This document shows, piece by piece, positions 11,012 through 21,260 of a stretch of 64,000 nucleotides of DNA. Positions within the stretch are counted from its first letter, which is position 1, and each line of letters begins with the position of its first letter. The position numbers were made by a program, and so were the translations under genes. The stretch is from assembly GCF_910592395.1 (NCBI RefSeq), contig NC_088315.1:13685808-13749807 (forward strand), read 5' to 3'. Origin of the DNA: Lineus longissimus. Its lineage: Eukaryota; Nemertea; Pilidiophora; Heteronemertea; Lineidae. Below the pieces are notes generated by a model. That model had not been told where the DNA came from and did not search any database. It saw nothing but the letters and a program-made list of their open reading frames with translations.

Positions 11012-12884
11012 ACGGTGTATTTATCAAAGGACACTGCCAAATGCAAATTCTGCATAGACTTAGAATTCAAAAATAAGCAAGATTAGCAATAACATCGGTT
11101 TCTTCGTCATTGAAATAGGGTCAATACAGTCAGAAAATCTGGAATGTTTAGACAGTTAACGTTGGGAATAATTCAGTAGCACGAAATTTTAACGCCGAGT
11201 CATCTTTCTACGAACTGGTTTTAAATTCTTCTTTTATGAATTGTTTCCGATGACTATATTTCGTCTCGACCTGACGTTTTCTCAACATTTTGTTTACAAA
11301 CGCTAGATGATACTGATAAATGTTCTGCATTCTGAGAAAACTTTGCGCTTGACCTCTATGACCTTAATTGTGTTATGTGATGAGGTCTAATCTGAATTTG
11401 ATAATTGTGCTCCTCAGTTAGATTTTCAGAAATGGCCCAGATTGAAAGGTCATGTTGTCATAATTCTTAAGGAGGCCGGTTTGAAATATTCGACAAGCAA
11501 AACGATGAAATGTAAAGCCCCAGGTGAGCTAGACAAGAGATCACAATGAAAATCCCTAATGTTGACCTTGATATTTGATGTTAACATTATTTTTCCCTGC
11601 TCAGGGATTTTTCAAATAACCCCATAACGGCGTGCGATATCAACAAATAAAGAGGCATTTTTTGCAATGAACGCATCAGAACGCAAGGTTTTGCTCAACA
11701 AAAGGATTAACTTTTAACTTTGTTCGCGTTATCTGCATGGTACGCGCTTGGAACATAGTGACAATCTTTTTTCTTCAGGCCGTGCGTATTATTGTTTATT
11801 TTGTTGATCATCCAGGCGACAGAGTTGCAGTGCTGCCCGTTGTTGACTTGGTTGCTCATTTAGCAGTTGAGAGTCATCGCAGCCCTAGTCTAGCGAGGCG
11901 AGTGGTATACCTTAATTAACAGTCGAAATCCACATTATATCAGCGTAGCGTAGCAGCTTATCTTGTATATGAAGGAGGGACGGCCCTAGCATAACCAGAC
12001 ATCATTATGCTTATGTACGTAACGTAGTCAAATCCTGCGAGTAACGTAAGTAAATCATTTGCGCATCCGGATCTCAGAAATCTCGTTTCATGTTTACGCC
12101 GTAATCCGTGTATTCCTCTCCCTTGGCAAGGGCGCACAGTCTAAAGGTGAGGAAATCTCTTCCTCGGCACCTACTAGCAACCTTTGGTCCAAACGCTGAA
12201 CACCAATCACATAACCCAAGGAATCGTCGTATCTGCATGGCTGATAACCTGCAAATAACAATGTGGTTTTGACTATAAGTTATCTAACTAGAGCGAATAC
12301 ATGATACTAATTGGCAGTTCAGCAGGTTTGATGCAGCCATCTACGCAATGACATTTTGATATTTCACAATTTCGACGACGATACGATTTAAAATTGTGAT
12401 AATTCATGTTTTGCCATGGCACAGGGAAAACAGGGAGAATTTGTGGAGTTAAAGCTGGTTTTTGTCTTGCCATCCCAGGAGAACGAATTTCTGCCTACGA
12501 CCATGATTGTGCCCATTAAACGAATTCTAAAAATACACTAGCAATAGTTGCAATAGTTGGACCTTTGCCAAAACAGGCGACGAGATTTGACAACGTGCGA
12601 CCGGCGTTGAACTTTGCCCTCTTTGTGTTTTCATGTCGGCGCTGTGATTGGAGCACGCGCTGAAAGCGTACCGAGAAAACAGGAACATCGATGGAATCCG
12701 TCATGGGTTTGTGGATCTCGATAGAAGTGACGCAACCGCATGAGAGTCAGGATGGTCAACGGTAGGCCACCACATTTCCTTCGAAGCTGTGTTGTCAGTG
12801 TATGGGTAGGTGTTCCATAGTAATGCATTCGACGATCTGCCCTTTTCTAAATTTTCTGGTGATTTTGATGGATATCTGCAATGA
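11012..12884. other. Non-coding stretch, nothing recognised
   Basis: No exon or element end recognised. Short open frames on both strands around 12290-12960 overlap one another and have no domain or splice support. Confidence 0.3.
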
Positions 12885-13088
12885 CTCGAGTTCGGTTTAG
12901 CGACTTCACCGACTTCGGCGAAACAAAGGCGAGTTTCCGACGCATACTGCAGCATTCCATGGCACGGTGTTGGTGTGGTGTTCTCAGTTCTTTTTGTCTA
13001 CATGAACATCCTATTCAGGATCATCAATAAGGTTCTAATTTAATCTGCATATATATAAAACAGAACAAAGAGGTAAGCAAACAACAAT

Positions 13089-13538
13089 CCGCCACTGCAA
13101 GGACGGCAAGGAAAGGATTTGTTTACAAAAAGAGGCATACAAATGCTGTACTAAAAGGTAACTGATGTATACAGAACTCACTTATTAGGAGGAATTCAGT
13201 ACCGTAACCTAACCTTATTTGAGTGATGAACATTGTCATGTATCTAATCATATTTCCAACGACACTTTTAGTTTATCAGTTTTCAAAGAGGAAAATAATC
13301 ACAAAAAGTACCAAATATTCTCAACCATTTGTGACTATTTTCTTTTTTACATATAGTCTATAACCGATTTATCAAAAGTGTAGTTGTGATGTATGTGTTG
13401 AATATATGTTTATTTTGTTCAAGTAAAGTTAGATCATTGCCTTCCTTCAAATAAGAGAGTTTTGTATACACCAGTGAACTATTAGTACGGCATTTTTATA
13501 CCTCTATTTGTAAACAAACCCGTACCTTGCAGTGGCGG
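13089..13538. mobile_element. 450-bp transposon with ~60-bp inverted repeats, inside a small intron
   Basis: Starts CCGCCACTGCAAGG and ends CCTTGCAGTGGCGG. Further in, TTTGTTTACAAA, AGAGG and GCYGTACTAA match in inverted orientation over about 60 bp. Comparison with the uninterrupted intron at 25428-25474 shows the empty site directly. Only 2-3 bases at the junctions could be duplicated target (AT/AG), so the family is uncertain. There is no coding capacity. Confidence 0.75.
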
Positions 13539-13991
13539 AGTTGGCTGATAGAATTTTACTTAAATTTCAGCAAACAAGTTGTTCTCCAAGCAACGGTTCT
13601 TAAGAAGCGAGAACCACTGGTGTGCGTTCAGTGCGGAGAGACGTGTGCGTCAAATCAGCCGCTCAATCAGCACAAGGCACTCTAAGCATCTATCCTGTTG
13701 TATCCGATAGTTCTTCTTTCATCTCTGGGATGGTGTATGAGATAGTGCTCGACGAGACCGTTCATTTCCAGCGACGGTATTACAGATCAACTACAGGCAG
13801 TAAGGATACATTTTAGATTGGAAAATATGACTGTCAGGGCCACATTTCGAGTTTTCACTGCATTACATTGCTAAACACCGTATCCATGAAGTCAATGCAT
13901 TTAGCGCTGTATCTCGATCAGTAATGCGGCATGCATTACTTGCTACTTTGTCTGTCTTTACTGTTAAGCAGCGGCCAATGATGTGAACTAG

Positions 13992-14004
13992 CCCCCCCCC
14001 CCCC
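13992..14004. repeat. 13-bp poly(C) tract
   Basis: A homopolymer run of 13 C, one of several long G/C homopolymers in an AT-rich window. Confidence 0.9.
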
Positions 14005-15806
14005 ATTGTTAAGACATCGAATAATCGATACCGACTCTTTTCTGGCGAACTGTAGACACATTGGGATGATCAGAATATCTAAATTGACCGCGATTTTCTG
14101 GCAATCGCAGTAATTTTTTTTCGATGTTTTGGCAGAAATAAGAAACGGCGCCCCGGAAATATTGACCAACTCCGTTTATCATCTGCACAGCACATCTTCT
14201 GGGTCTGCTGCATCCTCGATACATCGAGGGATGTCGGAGTTCTTCTAGGAATAATAGGTGACGCCACCATTTCTTCAACGGTTCCTAAAGCGGGAAATAG
14301 GAATGAGCAAGTCCGGACTTGGTAATTTACAGGCGTTTATCATAATTGCTCGAGTGATCTAGAGTCAAACCCTGTACCACAGATTCGGAGCTGAGGTGGT
14401 TTCAGGGTAAACGATCGGGACACCCATGGGGATATAAATTGTCGAATCCGGGACTAACATAGTCTTCTGATGGTGATAAAGGGTCGATCCCCTGAACAGG
14501 GGATACAGAGTTTACATCAACGGCTGCATTAGCATTGCAGTACATGATAGCCCTGCAAGAAAAGGCGTCAATTTTAGAGGCTTCGCCATAAAATGATGTC
14601 TTTGAAGATCATCAAATGTTCACCTTTCAACGTGAGTAATAGCTCTGTTTCCCTAAGTTACATCCACATGGGCATACTGATGTACATCGACCGATGATGC
14701 ATGCATAATAAGCAGAACCGGATTAAATCACAGTAAATTACCGAAAATTGTAACAATAATATTTTGTTCTACCAGGAAGATGATAACAAATCGGAAATTC
14801 GTTTAACCGTGCATAATAGCGAGCTTTCGCACCACACGGTACTACATTTAGCTATCTGTACCCATAACCGGTAAGACGGTTTGTTTTGACCCGTTTCGCA
14901 AATGAAGCCAGTCAGGCCTAAATGGAGAGTACCATTGTTAACGACCATTTCGTACCCGATAAGTCTCTAAAATTAGATCAATTTAGTTAACTGGCTTAAC
15001 CGATTTCTTTATTTTTTTGTTAAACGGATTTAATCTGCTCTGAAAAATGTACCGAAAGGAACATGAATGGAACTGTGTAAAAGCGTGTCATAATGATAGA
15101 AAGGCTTTAAAAACCCAGTTATCGGAGAGTGCCACTCAAGATGACACTGTGAAGTATCAGGAAGTATTATCTGCCAAATTAGGCGAATTAGATGTTCCCT
15201 TTCACGTGCTTAGGTGTAATAACTACTCGTGTACGAACCACGCAAGAGATGTAGACAAATTTCATGATGATATAGTATCGGCGTGCGTTAGGTCAGGTGA
15301 TGAAGCCATACCTTTTATTAATAAGAGTAATTTTCGTGGCAGAGCAGGTTGGGACGGTCACAGTTTTGGTATGAGTTATGGAAGGAAAATGAGAGACCAA
15401 GAAATGGTTACGTTGCAGACATACTTCGCCTCACTAGAGCACAATATCATTCAGCGGTAAAATGGTTAAAAAAGAATCAGGAAAGGTAGCTGCAGAACTC
15501 ATGCAAGGGAAAGAGTAGTAAAGAATTTTGGAAAGATATAAAGAAAATAAAAGGTACAGGTCGAGTGATACCAAATACAATGGATGGTGCTGAGGGAATG
15601 AGGGGATATGTCAAATTTTTGGAAATAAATTCAGGAAGTTATATAATTCAGTTCCGTATGAAGTCAATGAAATGCATGAACCGAAAAAGAGTCTAAATGA
15701 TAACATTTTACTAAATTGCTGTGTTGGTCAGTGCGGTAATGATCATCAAGTTGATGTGCATTAGGTTATTCTGGGGGTGAAACAACTAAAAAAGAGTAAA
15801 AAATGA

Positions 15807-17249
15807 AACGGCCAGGGGCCATTGTGCTCACCGTATGTATTTTTAGTAGACAGTTACAGAAAGTGCTACAGTATGACAATGGTGAATATATTTTTAACTT
15901 TGACCTCAGTGACCCTGACAGGTAGGTCAAATAACAAACCAGGGTGATATGTGATGTAGACACATCCACCTGACCATAACAATTTCATCACTCGTTACAC
16001 TACAGCAATCGGCAAAAAACGATTTCCAAGATGGCCGCCTAATTAAATTTATGGCACCAAATAAATCAAAAAATGAAGAAAATGTAAGATAGAACTCAGA
16101 AAAGAAAAAAGGAAAAGATGAAAAATAAAAATATTTTTGGCTGTCCTTGACCGGGGTTTGAACTCACGACCTTTGGATTGCCACAATACGAGGAAAAACC
16201 CACAAAACATGCAATTTCGGCCATATTTGAATTCCGATCTGGCTGAAACTTGGCATACAAATAGTGGCTTCTTAGATGCATCATTACACAAAATTAAAAC
16301 TCTTTACATTGAACAACGACAAAACGTACCAAGAACGGTAAAGTTTTCAACTTTGACCTCTGTGAACTTGAAAGGTGGGTCAAATCAAAAACCCGTAAGA
16401 TATGTGATGTATCCTTGCTAGGAGTACCTACCATGAAACTTTTATCAAAAACAAATCAGTAATAAGCGAGAAATCACACTTTTTGAGTTTTGAGTTTGGG
16501 CCCCCTGGTGGCCAAGTCAATAATCAGACCGAACCAAAATTCAGTGTAAAAGGTCAACTGACCTAGGGGGTCATTTGTTCAAAGTTTCAAGTTCATTTCT
16601 GTTGCGGTTGAGAAACGTGCCATAGTTACACTCAAACGGCAAATTTACGCCATTTGACCTCTACGACCTTAAAAAGTAGGTCAAATCCAAAAAATCGTGC
16701 AACATCTGAGGTAACCTTGCTAGGGGTCCCTGCCATAAAAATTTCATCAAAAACAATTTGCTAATAATCAAACTATTGCACTTCTTACTTTTTCTGTTTT
16801 GGCCCCCTGGTGGCAAAGTCAAGAATCAGATCAGGCTGAAATTCAGCACCAGAGGTTATCTGATATAGGGGGTTATATGTACCAAGTTTCAAGCTCATAG
16901 CTTTAGTGGTTGAGAAACGTGCCATAGTTACACTCAAACGGCCAATTCACGCCATTTGACCTCTGCGACCTTGAAAAGTAGATCAAATTAAAAACCCGTA
17001 AGATATATGATGTATCCTTGCTATGAGTACCTACCACAAAAGTTTTATCGAAAACAAGTCACTAATAAGCGAGATATCACACTTTTTAGATATCCACATT
17101 TGGCCCCCTGGTGGCCGAGTAGAGAATCAGATCGGACAGAAATTTAGTGTCACGGGTCATCTGACCTAGGGGGTCATGTGTACAAAGTTTTAAGTTCATA
17201 GGCCAAGCGGTTAAAAAACGTGCCACTGTTTTTGAACTAGGATACGACG

Positions 17250-17284
<35 letters not shown>

Positions 17285-17337
17285 ACGACGGACGACGGAC
17301 ACTGCGGTGAGGTATAGACTCCCCTACGGTGAGCCAA
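15807..17337 (+). repeat. Composite tandem-repeat element, copy B, inserted in LINE
   Basis: Full-length copy. It starts AACGGCCAGGGGCCATTGTG, close to CACCGTAT, and ends with a long GAC microsatellite (about 17226-17300) and TAGACTCCCCTACGGTGAGCCAA. Between the ends lie monomers of 301-302 bp; the phrase GGCCCCCTGGTGG recurs at 16499, 16801 and 17102. The LINE frame reads ...LKKSKK before it and SDHF... after it. The first part (about 15960-16330) is a divergent monomer containing a tRNA-like insert. There is no coding capacity. Confidence 0.85.
16137..16200 (-). repeat. tRNA-like fragment (SINE piece) within copy B
   Basis: On the minus strand the sequence reads GGTCGTGAGTTCAAACCCCG, a good RNA polymerase III B box with T-arm flanks, preceded by an anticodon-arm-like CAATCCAAAGG. 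The acceptor stem does not close, and a T-rich tail follows on the minus strand. Confidence 0.5.
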
Positions 17338-17412
17338 AAAGACAGTATATCAGATTTAGATCTGATCACTTTATTAATGGTGGTCCAAAACTTTATATGT
17401 ATATAATATTAT

Positions 17413-18139
17413 CAGCGCAGTGCCCTGGTAAGAGCACAGCGCCTTTAGGTTGGGGAAACCCCCCAAACCCTCCGGTTGGGAACCTGCTATAGTTCCTTCC
17501 GCCAATTTTTTGTTTTGGGAGACTATTTTCTCAGCCCCCCCCCCCCCTTGGCCTCTCAATAAGTCCTTCCGAGCTGCTTACCCCGGGGCGCTCGAGTGGA
17601 ACCCCAAAACCTTCATGATGGTACAGTCCTGTGACACATTTAACCCAGGGATAGGAAGAGGTACCCCTTCGATGGTACCCTAACCCCAGCCCTAAACCAT
17701 CATTACACTTTCATTTCACTGGCATGATATTGGCAAGACTGCCAAGAGGTGGTAAACGCTGGTGGCTTCCTTGAGACAATTGCATGTGGTTGTACCTGGG
17801 CAACCAATTCAAGGGGTCAGGGGTCAGGGTTTTTCCCCACCAACATGTTGCCGAATGGTAAATGCATAAAAAATTGATTGGAAAAGGTTTTTGCAGGTCA
17901 AGAGACTGGCAGACACTTCACTCTTGAGGAATACCAGACTGATGACCAAAGAACCTGAGGAACATAGAAACCTGTTCATATCTGGGAGCATAAAATGCCT
18001 GTTAGCGAATATTGATTATTCTTTAGGAAAAAACAGAAGATCTCCTAAACCAACATTGACCAATGGTATCCCATAGAACCATCCCTTCCTCTATAATGTG
18101 TCTTCGTAGAAAAGCCCTTGTTCTGCGGCGCGCTTATCA
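17413..18139. mobile_element. Unclassified ~0.73-kb insertion in the LINE
   Basis: The LINE frame breaks after KLYMYII and resumes with GAMISHGFCP, so about 730 bp were inserted. The insert holds a CCCCAAACC-rich segment, a 13-C run (17535-17547) and GTAAGAGCACAGCG near its left edge, faintly tRNA-like. I could find neither inverted ends nor a target duplication, and its nature is unknown. Confidence 0.55.
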
Positions 18140-18220
18140 TTTCTACTTGGTGCGATGATCTCACATGGTTTCTGTCCAACTTAAGTTCACAAGGTCCAAG
18201 GTAATACCAATACCTACCGA

Positions 18221-19699
18221 AACGGCCAGGGGCCATTGTGGTCACCGTATAGATATTTGGTGCTTTGGAATTCATCCAGGTTAAGAAACATTGTGCATGT
18301 ATAGTATATAGGTCAAACCAAAGTCGGTATGACATGTGATGTATCGTTGCTTGGAGTAAGTACCATAAGAATATCATCAAAAACAAGTCACTAATAAACG
18401 AGATATTGGACTTTTTACCTATTTTAGTTTTGGCCTCCTGGTGGCCAAGTTGAGTACCAGATCAGATCGCAATTCGGTGTCCGAGGTTACATGACGTAGG
18501 GAGTCATGTGTACCGAATTTCAAGTTCATAGCTTTAGTGGTTAAGAAACGTGCCATAGTTACAATCAAACGACCGATTTACGCCATTTGACCTCTGTGAC
18601 CTTGAAAAGCAGGTCAGATCAAAAACTCGTATGATATGTGATGTATCCTTGCTAGGAGAACCTACCATAAAAATGTTATTGAAAACGAATCACTAATAAG
18701 CGAGATATCACACTTTCTAGGTTTTCACTTTTGGCCCCCTGTTGGCCAAGTCGAGAATCAGACCGAAATTCAGGGACTGAAATTCAGGGTCAGAGGTCAG
18801 CTGACCTAGGGGGTCCTTTGTACAAAGTCTCAAGTTCATAGCCTTAGGGGTTAACAAACGTTCCACAGTTACGCTCAAATGCCCAATTTACGCCATTTGA
18901 CCTCTGTGGCCTTGACAAGTACGTCAAATCAAAAACCCGTATCATATGTGATGTATCCTTGCTAAGAGTATGCTAAGAGTATCTACCATAAAATGTTTAC
19001 CAAAAATTAACCAGTATAAAGCGAGATATGGCACTATTCAAATTTTTGGTTTTGGCCCCCTGGTGGCCAAGTTAAGAATTAGACCGGACTGAAAATCAGT
19101 GTCACAGGTCATCTGAACTAGGGGGTCATGTGTATCAAGTTTAAAGTTCATAGCTTTAGTGGTTAAGAAACGTGCCATATTTACACACAAACGGCCAATT
19201 CACACCATTTGACCTCTGTGACCTTGAAAAGTACGCCACATCAACCTGATTTTTTGTCAACATGTAGAGCTACGTAATAGGTGTCTACATACCATATTTA
19301 AAGACTATAGGAAGAATAAAGACAAAACATGCCACTATCGGTGAAATTTTAGAGTTTGACCTCTGTGACCTTGAAAAGTAGGTCAAATCAAAAACCCGTA
19401 GGATATGTGATGTGTCCTTGCTGGGGGTACCCACCATAAAATTGTTGTCAAAAACAAATCAGTAATAAATGAGATATTGCACATTTTAACTTTTCGGTTT
19501 TAGCCCCCTGGTGGCAAAGTCAAGAAGCAGACCGGAGCAAAATTCAGTGTCAGGGTACATATGACCTTGAGCATGATGTATATAAAGTTTCAGGTTCATA
19601 GCACAAGCGGTTAAGAAACGTGCCACAGGATACAACGGACGACGACGACGACGACAACGGACACAGAGCTATCGTATAGACTCCCCTACGATGAGCCAA
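18221..19699 (+). repeat. Composite tandem-repeat element, copy C, inserted in LINE
   Basis: Full-length copy with the same two ends as copy B (AACGGCCAGGGGCCATTGTG and GACTCCCCTACGATGAGCCAA) and a GACGACGACGAC tract near 19636-19656. The phrase for the 302-bp monomer recurs near 18434, 18738, 19056 and 19503. One divergent spacer monomer lies near 19230-19350. The LINE reads VIPIPT immediately before it and SSENYRG shortly after, so it is a separate insertion from copy B into the same LINE. Confidence 0.85.
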
Positions 19700-20956
19700 A
19701 AATGATAGGAAGTATTTATGTTCATCGGAGAATTATAGAGGTAAATGAATTTCATTGAGCAGCATTATTGGCAAGTTTCTTGATAACAGGTACGATTCTA
19801 TTTTATCTACATCTGACTCCCAGTTTGGTTTAAAAGCTGGTATCTCAATGGCAACATGCAGCACTGTTTTGAATGAGGTTATAGAGTATTACAATGGCTG
19901 CAAAACTGTCGTCTACTGTGTGATGCTGGATGCAAGTCGAGCCTTCGACGGTGTTCATTTTATCAAATTATTTAGAGTATTGATGAAGAAAGGCCTGTGC
20001 CCTTTAATTGCACGTTTTCTGGCTACTTTATATTTAAATCAGGTCATGCAGGCACAGTGGGGTGATCTTCTATCTATGGAATTTTCAGTTAGTAATGGCG
20101 TCAAGCAAGGGGGTGTAACGTCACCGCTATTGTTCGGGATATATCTTGACGAACTCTTAGATGTATTGGGTAAATCTGGGGTGGGCTGCCACATTGGCAG
20201 CATGTTTTTTGGCGCCTTTGCATATGCAGATGATGTTATTAGTTTAGCACCGTCATTATTCGGGCTAAAAAAAGGTTGAAGGTTGCAAGTGAGTTCTCGG
20301 TTGAGTATAACATTTCTTTCAGCCCTTCAAAATGAAAATTTCTTGTTTTTGGGTGTAATGATCTTCCGCCCGAGGTGGTATTTCAAGGTAATTCAGTCAG
20401 TTTATTCCACGAGGAAATTCATTTAGGGATACTCCTCGGTCAAGAAGTACGACGTAGGCGGATATAACTGTGTTAGTGATCTCTATAAACGAACGAACAT
20501 CTTAATATCTCAGTTTCGATTTTCCAAATACCAAGAAATAGATTGTTTAAGACCTTTGTATGTCCTTATATGGGAACCAATTACTAGACCTGACAAAGCC
20601 GTATAAGGAATACCTTTACATCACATGGCGTAAATGCATTAGGCAGATATTGTGTCTCTCATGTCGTGCATACATGTATAATGAACTATTGGCAGATATG
20701 ATTCAAGATTGTTGTATTCAAATACAACTGGAACAGAGAATGGTAAAATTCATAAATGGCATGTTGGTTGCAAAAGACAAGTACATCCGACATGTATCCA
20801 GTTAATAGTTGCAGGCAGCAGTTCACCACTAGGAAAACGTTTACTTACATTACTCAGAAAAATTATTGGAATAGGTATAATTTGCCACCTTTATATGTAA
20901 ATAAGTTTCATGCAAAATTGCCAGATCAAACTAGGCTGGGACTTCAAATTAGGGAA

Positions 20957-21160
20957 CACTGCCGGTACTTCGGTGCATTCCTTCGTCGAGTCTTTAGAGG
21001 GGCGGTAGGGGAGGGTAGCAGTGCACGAAATACCGAAACTAGAATTCCTGTGGTTCAACCGCAAAAATGTTCAGATTCCTGGACATATGGATAAGAAATT
21101 AATTTTGTTTACATGTATATACAATATACACGTAACCATTAGACTCACACTGTTGTGTGA
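20957..21160 (+). mobile_element. Fourth insertion in LINE copy 1, shared with the 63.3-kb region
   Basis: The LINE frame QIRE...LQFCEGIS is split by about 204 bp. The inserted block from 21030 to 21160 (CTAGAATT..., GGACATATGGAT, TACACGTAACCATTAGACTC) matches the minus strand of about 63300-63440 over some 130 bp. It is therefore a dispersed repeat whose other copy lies beside Penelope-like sequence. Confidence 0.6.
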
Positions 21161-21260
21161 GTTACAATTTTGTGAGGGGATCAGTCTAGAGACCCATAAA
21201 CCATGCCGTATAACTTTGGCTAAGGAAATTAATGCTCAGGGGAAGTTTCCCTTTAAGTGA

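Larger units (their letters stand above)
12885..14815 (+). pseudogene. Zinc-finger-like pseudogene repeat, left copy
   Basis: Nearly the whole interval is homologous, in opposite orientation, to 24650-25666. After the first segment, an intron begins with GTAAGC (13073) and ends with TTTCAG (13570). Downstream the frame QATVLKKREPLVCVQCGETC...LNQHKAL (about 13580-13684) resembles a C2H2 zinc finger (C-x2-C ... L-x2-H), with the last histidine lost before a stop. A second degraded stretch, SGMVYEIVLDETVHFQRRYY, follows in another frame. The intron here is 498 bp, because a 450-bp transposon (13089-13538) sits in it; without that insert it is 48 bp. The last third (14500-14815) is homologous but has no open frame. 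The zinc-finger call rests on spacing only. Confidence 0.5.
15047..21260 (+). pseudogene. LINE retrotransposon ORF2 (Jockey/CR1-like superfamily), copy 1, split by at least four insertions
   Basis: One LINE ORF2 can be followed through five pieces. 15047-15806 holds the linker after the endonuclease (LRCNNYSCTNHARDVDKFHD, later VKWLKKNQEKVAAEL and KLYNSVPYEVNEM). 17338-17412 gives SDHFINGGPKLYMYII. About 18140-18220 gives GAMISHGFCPT and VIPIPT. 19700-20956 gives SSENYRG, palm motif A VMLDASRAFDGV, SNGVKQGGVTSPLLF, the catalytic box FAYADDVIS, and the thumb with KCIRQILCLSCRA. 21161-21257 gives the end (ELQFCEGISLETHK). In an uninterrupted member these would be adjacent, which shows that the intervening blocks are later insertions. 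The copy also carries its own stops and frameshifts, for example TGA at 19746 and breaks at 20279 and near 20560. The endonuclease domain is missing, so it is 5'-truncated. Enzymes of this kind copy their RNA into nicked DNA. Confidence 0.82.

Noticed and set aside
17226-17300. CRISPR-like short repeat cluster in the GAC tract
   Set aside because: Simple trinucleotide microsatellite in a eukaryotic context, with no spacers.
18045-18386. 113-codon minus-strand frame
   Set aside because: Antisense to the LINE/composite-element junction; no independent support.
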